Source of the DNA: an uncultured Actinomycetes bacterium
Lineage (GTDB): Bacteria; Actinomycetota; Acidimicrobiia; Acidimicrobiales; RAAP-2
Reading direction: 5' to 3'
NCBI GenBank assembly: GCA_903825895.1
Contig: CAIKCI010000039.1
Coordinates: forward strand, 1-40,833
Length of the DNA: 40,833 nucleotides
A program made the translations under genes and the position numbers. The notes below the pieces were generated by a model, which was not told the DNA's origin, made no database searches, and saw only the letters and a list, made by a program, of their open reading frames with translations. Positions 5,838 through 13,407 of the stretch are shown piece by piece. How positions within the stretch are numbered: the stretch's first letter is position 1; each line of letters begins with the position of its first letter.

Positions 5838-8294
5838 CTAACAGCGGATCTTTTTGTTCTCCGGATCGTAGGGTGCCTTGGCATGCAAGGTGATGCCCGA
5901 CAGCGTTCCGCCTACGTTGAGTTGATAGGTCCCCTCGGAGAGAAACTCTTTACTCAGGGTCTCTTCCTCTGGGTTCCAGATGAACGCCAATCCGACACTG
6001 CATCCCAGCGTTCCTCCCCAGGCGCCCGACGTCACTTGTCCCGAAGGAACACCGTTGCGAAGAACCAACTCTCCACCCCACAGCATCAGTGACGGGTCAT
6101 CAACCACGAACGATGTCAGTCGCCGACGTGCACCGCGTTGGCGGGCTTCTTCAAGGGCAGTTCGTCCAAGAAAATCAATCGTGGTGTTGAGCTTGGCCGT
6201 GAAGAGCAAACCTCCTTCAAGAGGGTTGTAGTCAGGAGTGAGATCAGTTCCCCATGCCCGGTATCCCTTTTCTAGACGCAGCGAGTTAATGGCGTAGTAG
6301 CCCGCGTTCATCACGCCCAGGTCCTGCCCTGCAGCCATCAAGTCTTCGTAGACGCCAACAGCAAACTCGCTTGGCACGTAAAGCTCCCATCCGAGTTCTC
6401 CTACATAGGTAATCCGGGTTGCCCGCACTGTGGAGTAGCCGAGATCGATCTCTCTGCTTGTAGCGAAGGGAAAGCCATCATCAGAAAGGTCAGCTCGAGA
6501 CAGTCGCTCCAAAAGGGTTCGGGCGTTCGGGCCCATCACACCGTAAACGGCATAGGAAGAAGTGACGTCAACAACGGTCACGAACTCGCCAGATTGACGA
6601 TGGCGTTCAATCCACGAGTGATCTCGAAGGATCGACGCCGATCCCGTGATCACCAGATACTCGTCAAAGGCAACACGAGTGATCGTCACATCAGCTTCGT
6701 AGCCGCCGCGAGAGTTCAACATTCCGGTATAGACCACCGTTCCCGGCGCCACGGCAACGTCCGCCGTACACAGACGCTGCAACAACTGTTCGGCGTCTCG
6801 GCCCTTCACGACTAACTTCCCGAACGATGTCTGGTCGTAGACCGCCACCGCTTCGCGCGTGGCACGCTGTTCGGCCTCTGACCATGGCAACCAGTTTTGT
6901 TTTCCCCAGCTGTACTCAATCGCAGATGATTTTCCAGGTGGTGCAAAGAAGTTCGCACGTTCCCACCCCATCTTCGAGCCAAACGAAGCATTGGCTTGTT
7001 CCAAGAGGTGGTAGACCGGCGATCGGCGAAATGGTCTCGCTGTTTCGAGCTCACGATTGGGCCACGGCACGGCATAGTGAAGACCCAAGACTTCTCCGAC
7101 TCGATCATGAAGCCATTGGACGTTGCCATTAAACGGAGCAAAGCGGCGAATGTCGACGGCCGCCACATCACTCGACGGTTCTCCTCCGACAATCCATTCG
7201 GCCAAGGCCTTCCCGGCTCCCCCGGCGGTAGCGATACCCAAGGAGTTAAATCCAGCAGCAACAAAGAAGTTTTTTAACTCTGGTGTTTCGCCGAGAAGAA
7301 ATTGATTGTCGGGCGTGAAGCTTTCGGGACCGTTGTAGAACTTCTTGATACCCGTCTCTGCCAACACGGGAATTTGGCGAAGGCCACTCTCCATCAAGAT
7401 GGCGAACTGTTCCCAGTCCTCGTCAAGCAGTTGAAACTCAAAGGGGTAAGGAATCTGATCGGGTGCTACCCACGGTTTGGCTTCGGGTTCAAAGCCTCCA
7501 ACAAGCAAGCCACCAACTTCTTCTCGGATGTAGGTGTACCCATCGGGATCACGAAGAATAGGGAGATCGGGCCGAGCGCCTTCTACTTGCTCAGTCACCA
7601 CATAAAAGTGCTCAGCTGAGTGGAGTGGAACATTCACGCCACACAAAGCCCCTATGGCTTTGGCCCACTGTCCGCCGCAATTGACCACGATCTCGGCGGC
7701 AATGTCACCCTGATCGGTTTGCACTCCCGTAACCACACCATCTGCCGTCGTGATGCCGATGACACGTGTTTTTTCAAATACTTTCGCTCCCCGTGAACGC
7801 GCACCACGCGCCATCGACGCGGTGACATCGGTGGCATTCACCACGGCATCTCCTGGGAGCCATAGGGCTGCCAGGACCCCTTCAATGTTCAAAAGCGGGA
7901 AATATTCTTGGGCCTGTTTGGCAGAGACCAACTCACAGTCAAGACCAAAAGCATCCGCAGTTGCGGCCGTGCGTTGAAGTTGCGTCACGCGATCTGGCGT
8001 CCGGGCAATGGTAATTCCTCCAACTGGCTTATAGCCCGTTGCAAGACCAGTTTCTTCTTCTAAGGATCGATACAACTTTGCTGAATACTGCACTAATCGA
8101 GTCGCACTCTCCGTGGCTCGAAGCTGGCCGAGGAGACCACTGGCATGCCAGGTCGTCCCCGAGGACAGTTGACCTTGTTCAAGAAGGACCAGATCATCGA
8201 CCCCAAGTTTTGTGAGGTGATAAGCGACACTGGCCCCAATCACGCCACCACCAATGATGACGACTCGAGCCGAGGACGGAAGAGTTCCTGCCAT
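5838..8294 (-). CDS. FAD oxidoreductase-GcvT fusion, dimethylglycine/sarcosine dehydrogenase-like
   Basis: An 818-residue two-part enzyme. Residues 10-370 form a D-amino-acid-oxidase-type FAD domain with G-G-G-V-I-G at 15-20, and the S-G-T-T-W-H-A-S-G-L motif in which His50 corresponds to the histidine that binds FAD covalently in dimethylglycine dehydrogenases. An FAO-type linker follows, and about residues 430-800 form a GcvT-like aminomethyltransferase domain that in this family passes the methyl carbon to tetrahydrofolate. The expected reaction is oxidative demethylation of an N-methyl amino acid. There is no Shine-Dalgarno sequence; a TACCGT -10 lies six bases before the ATG, suggesting a leaderless mRNA. 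The divergent choline-kinase-like gene starts only 47 bases away. Confidence 0.88.
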   Translation of the reverse strand: MAGTLPSSARVVIIGGGVIGASVAYHLTKLGVDDLVLLEQGQLSSGTTWHASGLLGQLRATESATRLVQYSAKLYRSLEEETGLATGYKPVGGITIARTPDRVTQLQRTAATADAFGLDCELVSAKQAQEYFPLLNIEGVLAALWLPGDAVVNATDVTASMARGARSRGAKVFEKTRVIGITTADGVVTGVQTDQGDIAAEIVVNCGGQWAKAIGALCGVNVPLHSAEHFYVVTEQVEGARPDLPILRDPDGYTYIREEVGGLLVGGFEPEAKPWVAPDQIPYPFEFQLLDEDWEQFAILMESGLRQIPVLAETGIKKFYNGPESFTPDNQFLLGETPELKNFFVAAGFNSLGIATAGGAGKALAEWIVGGEPSSDVAAVDIRRFAPFNGNVQWLHDRVGEVLGLHYAVPWPNRELETARPFRRSPVYHLLEQANASFGSKMGWERANFFAPPGKSSAIEYSWGKQNWLPWSEAEQRATREAVAVYDQTSFGKLVVKGRDAEQLLQRLCTADVAVAPGTVVYTGMLNSRGGYEADVTITRVAFDEYLVITGSASILRDHSWIERHRQSGEFVTVVDVTSSYAVYGVMGPNARTLLERLSRADLSDDGFPFATSREIDLGYSTVRATRITYVGELGWELYVPSEFAVGVYEDLMAAGQDLGVMNAGYYAINSLRLEKGYRAWGTDLTPDYNPLEGGLLFTAKLNTTIDFLGRTALEEARQRGARRRLTSFVVDDPSLMLWGGELVLRNGVPSGQVTSGAWGGTLGCSVGLAFIWNPEEETLSKEFLSEGTYQLNVGGTLSGITLHAKAPYDPENKKIRC

Positions 8295-8300
8295 ATGGCT

Positions 8301-8306
8301 ACGGTA
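8301..8306 (-). promoter_or_regulatory. -10 element for leaderless transcription of the dehydrogenase gene
   Basis: On the minus strand TACCGT occupies 8306-8301, exactly six bases before the ATG at 8294, so the predicted transcription start is the start codon. No clear -35 is visible. The element sits within the 47-base space shared with the divergent phosphotransferase gene, so the two genes are likely co-regulated. Confidence 0.35.
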
Positions 8307-8341
8307 GTGGATGCGTTACAAGCTGCCAAGAGGAGATCTTG

Positions 8342-9271
8342 ATGGAACAAGTTCACGAACCCGACATTGACCGACTTCTTCGACAACTTGATCTCTTCGC
8401 GCACGGTTCATTTTCGGTTGAAGATCTTCCCGGCGGATTGACCAATCGGAATCTCAAGGTAACGAATGACATCGGAAGGTACGTCGTCAGGATTTCATCG
8501 GAGAATTCTGGGCAGCTCTCAATCAACCGTGACGTTGAATTTGAAAATTCAAAGGCTGCCGCTGACGCTGGAGTGGGAGCACCCGTCCTCGACTATCGAC
8601 CCGATCTTGGGGTCTTGGTCGTGGGATTTCTTGAGGCCACGACCTGTACACCTCAAGATCTTCGAGATGAGACAAGGCTGCGAGCTATTGCGCAGGCCTG
8701 CCAACGACTCCACCAGGGTCCCCGATTCGTCAATTCCTTCAATATGTTTGAGCTTCAGCCTTTCTATCTCTCGATTGTGAAAGCACAGGGCTACCGACTC
8801 CCCGACCGCTACCAAGAGTTCGCCGGTCACATGGACCAAATCCAGGGAGCGCTCTCTGTGGCCTCAACCGAGACGGTTCCTTGCAACAATGACCTTTTGG
8901 CAGGGAACTGCCTTGAAGGGAGAGAGAAATTCTGGCTGATTGACTACGAATATTCAGGAAATAACGACCCCTGCTTCGAACTTGGAAATCTCTGGAGTGA
9001 AGCCACCCTTGATCTTGACCACCTTGAGATCCTGATTGACGCCTACTTTGGTTACCCCGATCCTCAAAAAATTGCCCAAGCACGCCTCCAGGGCTTGATG
9101 TCCAAATACGGCTGGACCCTCTGGGCATCAATCCAGCAGGGCGCTGCCGCCATTGACTTTGATTTTTGGGGATGGGGTATGGAGAAGTATGAGCGGGCCC
9201 TCTCAGAGTTCACGAGTGCTGATTTTCCCAAGCTTTTAGACCTCGCAGGTGGCAAAAACCCCCGAAAGTAA
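8342..9271 (+). CDS. choline/ethanolamine kinase-like phosphotransferase
   Basis: A 309-residue protein of the aminoglycoside phosphotransferase/choline kinase superfamily. The nucleotide-binding loop G-G-L-T-N-R-N (31-37) is typical of choline-kinase-like proteins. The catalytic loop is N-N-D-L-L-A-G-N, with Asp184 and Asn189; the usual His two places before the Asp is Asn182 here. The metal-binding D-Y-E-Y starts at Asp201. It probably phosphorylates a small amino alcohol such as choline or ethanolamine, but the substrate is inferred. The ATG at 8342 is set by AGGAG six bases upstream. It lies between an N-methyl-amino-acid dehydrogenase-like gene and an amino acid/choline permease-like gene, which supports a role with quaternary or methylated amines. 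Confidence 0.8.
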   Translation: MEQVHEPDIDRLLRQLDLFAHGSFSVEDLPGGLTNRNLKVTNDIGRYVVRISSENSGQLSINRDVEFENSKAAADAGVGAPVLDYRPDLGVLVVGFLEATTCTPQDLRDETRLRAIAQACQRLHQGPRFVNSFNMFELQPFYLSIVKAQGYRLPDRYQEFAGHMDQIQGALSVASTETVPCNNDLLAGNCLEGREKFWLIDYEYSGNNDPCFELGNLWSEATLDLDHLEILIDAYFGYPDPQKIAQARLQGLMSKYGWTLWASIQQGAAAIDFDFWGWGMEKYERALSEFTSADFPKLLDLAGGKNPRK

Positions 9272-9352
9272 AAAAACAAGAGAACTTTAGGGTTCCCTGC
9301 TATCTTTTGACAAAACCGTTGGTCAGAACACAACGACGAAAAAGGGGGAGAA

Positions 9353-10945
9353 ATGGCTGAAGAATCAGTTTCACCATCATCAAGTTCGGTGGCGATGACG
9401 GAGGACGAAAAGCAGCTAGCAAAACTCGGCTACAAGCAGGAACTTTCACGTTCTTGGTCGGGATTTTCTAACTTTGCAATCTCGTTCTCCATTATCTCCA
9501 TCCTGGCCGGTTGTTTCACGACTTTTGGACAGGGTTGGAACGGTGGAGGCCCTGCGGCCATCGCCTGGGGCTGGCCGATTCTGGCTGCACTTATCTTGTG
9601 TATCGGGCTCTGTCTGGCAGAGTTGGTCTCGGCATTCCCCACCTCGGGAGGTATTTACTGGTGGGCGTCAAAACTCGGTGGACCAAAGGCCGGCTATTAC
9701 ACCGGGTGGTTGAACCTCATTGGTCTTTTGGCCATTGTGGCGTCGGTGGCCTACGGATGTGCAACCTTCCTTGATCTCACTCTTGGCTTCCTCATCTCGG
9801 GCTACAGCTCTGGAAACCTTGACACGATCTTCATCTACTTCCTTCTGGTCTTTGCCGCAGTGGTGTTGTTGAACATCTTCTCAAGCAACCTGTTGGCGAT
9901 CTTCAATAATGTTTCCGTATGGTGGCACGTTGTTGGTGCGGGATTCATCATCGTCATGTTGTTTATCCTTCCAAGTCACCACGCAAGTGCGTCGACAGTC
10001 TTCACTCACTTTGTCAACAACACTGGATTCTTTAACGGTAAGACCAGCGGAGCAGGATTTATCTTCATTGTTCTGCCAATCGGTGCCCTGCTCACTCAGT
10101 ACACCATCACTGGCTATGACGCTTCGGCTCACCTCTCAGAAGAGACCAAAGGTGCGTCCACGGCTGCTGCAAAGGGTATTTGGCGCTCAATCTTCTTCTC
10201 GGCAATCGGTGGTTGGCTCCTCATGTTGGGTTTCCTCTTTGCTGTGCAGAACCAAGACAAGGTAACCGCCGGAGGCGGTGGCGTCGCCGTAATCTTTTCT
10301 CAGGCGCTCACCTCCCGATGGGCAGGAACGCTTCTCCTGATCGCTACCGTTGGTCAGTTCTTCTGCACCATGGCATGTCTGACGAGTTGTAGCCGAATGA
10401 TGTTCGCGTTCAGTCGTGACGGCGCCGTTCCGGCAAGCAAGCACTGGGCACAGCTGAACCACAAGCGTGTACCCGTCAAGGCAGTGCTCCTGAGCGCCGC
10501 CATTGGTATCTTCATCACGCTTCCTGCACTCATCAAAGTCAACTTCAACGGCGTTCCTGTTCCCGTGGCTTTCTACGCCGTCACCTCAATCGGGGTCATC
10601 GGTCTCTACTGGTGCTTCGCTATTCCGATTTGGCACCGATTGAAGGCCGGCGACTCCCTGGAGCGCGGGGAGTGGCACCTCGGTAAGCATTACCGGTGGA
10701 TTGCATACGTGGCCCTCGTGGATGTGGCCATTGTGACGGTCTCAGCGTTCTTGCCGACATCAAACCTCGGAGCTCCGTGGGTCACAGGCTTTGCCTTGAA
10801 GTACGTGAATTACACAATCATCGTGGTTCCTGTCGTTATGGTCGCATTGTGGATCTACTGGCATGTCTCGGTGAAGCACTGGTTCAAGGGCCCCAAGAGC
10901 ACCATCGATCTAGGCCCCGACATGAGTGCCGGATCGCTCCCATAG
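9353..10945 (+). CDS. APC-superfamily amino acid/choline-type permease
   Basis: A 530-residue membrane protein with about twelve hydrophobic segments, starting near residue 40. The opening K-L-G-Y-K-Q-E-L-x-R-S-W-S-G-F-S-N-F-A-I-S-F followed by I-S-I-L-A-G is characteristic of the amino acid/choline transporter branch (GABA permease, choline and ethanolamine-type carriers). It should import a small amine or amino acid by ion-coupled transport. A GGGGGAG sequence precedes the ATG at 9353. It follows the choline-kinase-like gene by 81 bases and ends before a strong terminator, so these two genes likely form one transcript. The exact substrate is unknown. Confidence 0.85.
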   Translation: MAEESVSPSSSSVAMTEDEKQLAKLGYKQELSRSWSGFSNFAISFSIISILAGCFTTFGQGWNGGGPAAIAWGWPILAALILCIGLCLAELVSAFPTSGGIYWWASKLGGPKAGYYTGWLNLIGLLAIVASVAYGCATFLDLTLGFLISGYSSGNLDTIFIYFLLVFAAVVLLNIFSSNLLAIFNNVSVWWHVVGAGFIIVMLFILPSHHASASTVFTHFVNNTGFFNGKTSGAGFIFIVLPIGALLTQYTITGYDASAHLSEETKGASTAAAKGIWRSIFFSAIGGWLLMLGFLFAVQNQDKVTAGGGGVAVIFSQALTSRWAGTLLLIATVGQFFCTMACLTSCSRMMFAFSRDGAVPASKHWAQLNHKRVPVKAVLLSAAIGIFITLPALIKVNFNGVPVPVAFYAVTSIGVIGLYWCFAIPIWHRLKAGDSLERGEWHLGKHYRWIAYVALVDVAIVTVSAFLPTSNLGAPWVTGFALKYVNYTIIVVPVVMVALWIYWHVSVKHWFKGPKSTIDLGPDMSAGSLP

Positions 10946-10981
10946 GGCTCTAAGACCTCCGGGGTCGTTCTCACGATCTTC

Positions 10982-11027
10982 AAAACCCCCACCTTCTGGT
11001 TCAGCCAGGCGGTGGGGGTTTTGTTTT
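10982..11027 (+). terminator. strong intrinsic terminator after the permease gene
   Basis: AAAACCCCCACC (10982-10993) pairs perfectly with GGTGGGGGTTTT (11011-11022). Inside the loop CTGG and CCAG can pair as well. The hairpin is followed by TTTTGTTTT, giving a textbook rho-independent terminator on the plus strand. Confidence 0.92.
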
Positions 11028-11190
11028 AGCCATGAACCCCCTTTCCTCGGACTCACCGCCGTCCTTGGGAGTCTCGCTGCAGTGGGGGACCGTCAATTTA
11101 GGTCTCTTCCATAGGGCGGGGTTCTGAGAGTTATTTGCATGGATCTCAAGGGCACTTATCAGGTAAAATCCAGCAATCAAAGGCTTTTCC

Positions 11191-11220
11191 TTGAGATAAT
11201 TTCATGAATTAAAGTAAAAA
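11191..11220 (+). promoter_or_regulatory. candidate promoter of a small RNA
   Basis: TTGAGA (11191-11196) and TAAAAA (11215-11220) are separated by 18 bases in an AT-rich context, a fair sigma70-type promoter. The predicted start is close to 11227. No protein-coding frame follows, but a terminator-like hairpin occurs about 150-180 bases downstream. Confidence 0.4.
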
Positions 11221-11226
11221 AGCTGC

Positions 11227-11415
11227 CGTGCTGACAGAACGAATACCAAACGTTCCCCCTGATGTGGCGTCGAAATCAGCGTTGATTGCTCTTTTTGCAC
11301 CTCTATGGGTCGGTGAGCCGATCCTCAATGGCTCTTCTTGTTAGGACTCAATAGAAGCCCAGGACCCCCTGTTCCCAGGGGAAACTACAGCAATGGAGTT
11401 TCGCCTTTTTATTTT
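11227..11415 (+). ncRNA. candidate structured small RNA, about 190 nt
   Basis: This stretch lies between a promoter-like sequence (11191-11220) and a hairpin plus T-run (11378-11420), and has no credible open frame. Several local helices can form: AACG-CTGAT with ATCAG-CGTT (about 11249-11282), GGTCGG with CCGATC (11308-11323), and CCCCTG with CAGGGG (11366-11381). The last of these shares bases with the terminator stem, so the two exclude each other. The 5' segment CCGTGCTG (11226-11233) can pair with CAGCAATGG (11388-11396) in the terminator loop, which would close the whole molecule. The size and a closing helix recall 6S-like RNAs, but I see no proof of that family. It could also be an attenuated leader of a lost gene. 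Confidence 0.33.
11378..11415 (+). terminator. intrinsic terminator-like hairpin ending the small RNA
   Basis: GGGGAAACT (11378-11386) pairs with AGTTTCGCC (11397-11405) with a single mismatch around a ten-base loop, followed by TTTTTATTTTATTTA. The 5' arm overlaps a competing hairpin at 11366-11381. Confidence 0.6.
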
Positions 11416-11951
11416 ATTTAATGATATTTGAGGCTGTTTATTATCTAGTTATAGGATTTATTATTTGATCAGAAAAGATGGCTACTACTTGAAATCTTAG
11501 AGCCCCTTCCTTATCCTTATTAAGAGGGATAGGGTTCCACGATGGTCCTCCCGAAGGCGGGTCAGCGCCCATCGATCGAAGTGCTCAATCGGTTTGAGGG
11601 CGATTGAACACTGGATTTCATCTGAAGAGGAGAAGTTGTAGAAATCTTTTTTATGCCTGCTGACCTGGCTTTTTAAAAATGACTTTGAAAGTACCCGGCG
11701 CAAGAGGTCGAAAAAGAGTTGGTTTTGGTACAGGGGTCTCCTAAGGTTGACCTTCGTAAGTTAAACCCCTAGGGGAGAGACCCCTCGGATAAACGGTCAC
11801 TTTGAATCTTCTGTAATAGGACCTTCAAAACGGCCAGGAGGATAGGACATTAAGAACCAAATGGATTGGTAAAGAATGGTGAGATAAGCCATCCTTCCCC
11901 TCCACGGGTTCCATCGGCCAACCACGCTTGCGAGAGGATGATCTAAATCCC
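11416..11951. other. AT-rich gene-free stretch with hairpins
   Basis: I see no convincing protein gene. The left part is markedly AT-rich. CCTTATCC and GGGATAGGG (about 11509-11533) can form a hairpin. A larger stem joins AGGGGTCTC (11732-11740) to GAGACCCCT (11777-11785), enclosing smaller palindromes AAGG-TTGA-CCTT and CCCCTAGGGG. No T-run follows, so this is not a simple terminator; it may be a processed RNA or remnant sequence. Confidence 0.4.
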
Positions 11952-12046
11952 GGCTGTTGTAGTCTCACAGCCCGCAAGATCACTGGAACAACGGCTGAGT
12001 TCCCGCACACCGACCAACTGAACGATTCCCGGAACCTTTGTGTTCC
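11952..12046 (+). promoter_or_regulatory. structured 5' leader of the transglycosylase gene
   Basis: Three hairpins stand in a row before the start codon at 12075: GGCTGT/ACAGCC (11952-11957 with 11967-11972), GGAAC/GTTCC (11985-11989 with 11999-12003) and again GGAAC/GTTCC (12031-12035 with 12042-12046). Because the last two use identical arms, the outer arms could pair with each other instead, which would allow a switch. In actinobacteria rpf-type genes are often controlled by cyclic-di-AMP (ydaO) riboswitches, but I could not recognise the ydaO core here. Confidence 0.35.
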
Positions 12047-12074
12047 ACGAACCTACGGAAGGAAGGACGCGGAA

Positions 12075-12641
12075 ATGTACCGACGTCACTTTGTCTCTGC
12101 GGCACTTACTGTCGCACTTGTATTTACCAGCACTGTTGTGGTGGCTGTTGAGGCCTCGTATGCCTCAACGCCCCCACCTGTTCACCAACCCGAAACGGTC
12201 TTGGCCTCATTTGAGCTACCCATGATCCCGACCACCGATATCAGCGCGAGTTCTGTCGTGCAGGCACAAACGGCGAGAACCGTGCTCACTCAGCAGTCGA
12301 CTGCGATCAAAGTTGCTGCCTACCAAGCAGCTGTCTTGGCCAGCGCCCAGGCAGCAGTTCGTGCAGCAGGGATGGCAGAGATTGCGGCTGCTGAAAAGGT
12401 GGTGACGAACTCCATGTTTGCTTGCATCCGAACGGCTGAATCGGGAAACAACTACGGAATAACCTCGGGAGCGTATGGAATTCTCATTTCGACCTGGCAT
12501 GCCTTTTCCTCCGTATGGAGCCCCTTTGGATCCTGGGAGGTCCCTGGGCAGGCTCCTCGTGAGATTCAGGACCTGATGGCATACCACCTCTACAAGGTTG
12601 GTGGAGGTTACGGAGGCTGGAACGATCCCTGCACGGCCTAG
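12075..12641 (+). CDS. secreted Rpf-like transglycosylase-family protein
   Basis: A 188-residue exported protein. An N-terminal signal (MYRRHF, then a hydrophobic run to about residue 24 and an A-S-Y-A-S site near 30) precedes an Ala/Gln-rich linker that may be coiled. Residues 112-188 form a resuscitation-promoting-factor-like lysozyme domain: F-A-C-I-R-T-A-E-S-G-N-N-Y with the expected catalytic Glu122, G-A-Y-G-I-L-x-S-T-W, and the end W-N-D-P-C. Cys116 and Cys186 can form the usual disulfide. It should cleave peptidoglycan outside the membrane. The frame is open 49 codons further upstream, but the ATG at 12075 has GGAAGG before it and is followed at once by the signal peptide. It converges on pgl, 13 bases apart. 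Confidence 0.83.
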   Translation: MYRRHFVSAALTVALVFTSTVVVAVEASYASTPPPVHQPETVLASFELPMIPTTDISASSVVQAQTARTVLTQQSTAIKVAAYQAAVLASAQAAVRAAGMAEIAAAEKVVTNSMFACIRTAESGNNYGITSGAYGILISTWHAFSSVWSPFGSWEVPGQAPREIQDLMAYHLYKVGGGYGGWNDPCTA

Positions 12642-12654
12642 CCGTTACGCGAGA

Positions 12655-13407
12655 TCAGTCTTTCTTCGTCAATCCTGCCGAAGCCGCAGTATCGAGAAGC
12701 CACAAGGCTCCCTTGATGTTCTGCGACGGCAGGACAACCGGATCAGACGGCCCCTGAAGAACCTGGGCCACCACATCACGCTTGGCCTCGCCTTCAACCA
12801 AAAACACGGTCTGGCGCGCAGCGTTTAACACCAGGGGCGTCAAGGTCATGCGCCAGCTCGTCATCACTTCGACGTATTCGGCGGTGACCCACCGATCCGG
12901 TAAGACGCTCCAGGTCAGCCCAGGGAATAACGACGCCGTATGGCCGTTCCCACCGAGGCCTAAGAGCGAAAGATCAAGAGGTACTTCGGGAGCTGCCCCT
13001 GATCCAGGGTCTCCCCCGAGCACCTCTTTCAGAGTCGCTTCGTAGCGTTGAGCAGCCTCAAAAGGCTCAAGTTCTCCCAGCATCCGTTTCAGGTTCTCGG
13101 GAGGAAGGGGGACATGGTTCAGTAAGGCAGCAGTCGCCATCCCGGCATTACTCGCAGGATCTGCTTCGGGCACACAGCGCTCGTCGCCGAAGAGCACAAT
13201 AATCTTGGTCCAATCAAGTGCCTGGACCCGCTCGTCGCCCGCCATCGCTTCGTAGACCTGCTTCGGCGTATTGCCACCAGCGAGCGAGAGCGTAAAGCGT
13301 CCTCGCTCTTTCAAGGCCACGATGGCGTGATCCAGAATCAGATCGACGGCTGCATCGATCCACTGCGAGAGATCGCCGGCAACCTGGATTGTGGCGTCTA
13401 GGCCCAT
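12655..13407 (-). CDS. pgl: 6-phosphogluconolactonase
   Basis: A 250-residue cytoplasmic enzyme that hydrolyses 6-phosphogluconolactone to 6-phosphogluconate, the second step of the oxidative pentose-phosphate pathway. Family signatures are L-S-L-A-G-G-N-T-P-K (around 41-50), F-G-D-E-R-C-V-P near 72-80 and L-G-L-G-G-N-G-H-T-A-S-L-F-P-G near 150. Length is normal for the DevB/SOL type. Its start overlaps the end of pgi by ten bases, so it is the last gene of the gnd-zwf-tal-pgi-pgl operon. No terminator is visible in the short gap to the convergent transglycosylase gene. Confidence 0.95.
   Translation of the reverse strand: MGLDATIQVAGDLSQWIDAAVDLILDHAIVALKERGRFTLSLAGGNTPKQVYEAMAGDERVQALDWTKIIVLFGDERCVPEADPASNAGMATAALLNHVPLPPENLKRMLGELEPFEAAQRYEATLKEVLGGDPGSGAAPEVPLDLSLLGLGGNGHTASLFPGLTWSVLPDRWVTAEYVEVMTSWRMTLTPLVLNAARQTVFLVEGEAKRDVVAQVLQGPSDPVVLPSQNIKGALWLLDTAASAGLTKKD

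Noticed and set aside
11497-11703. Minus-strand frame of 68 codons in the AT-rich island
   Set aside because: No ribosome-binding site, no recognisable motif, and it lies across hairpins; chance is more likely.
11900-12074. Cyclic-di-AMP (ydaO) riboswitch upstream of the Rpf-like gene
   Set aside because: The characteristic GGGGGACCC, GGGTGAATC and GTCAGCTAACC blocks are not present; only generic hairpins are seen.
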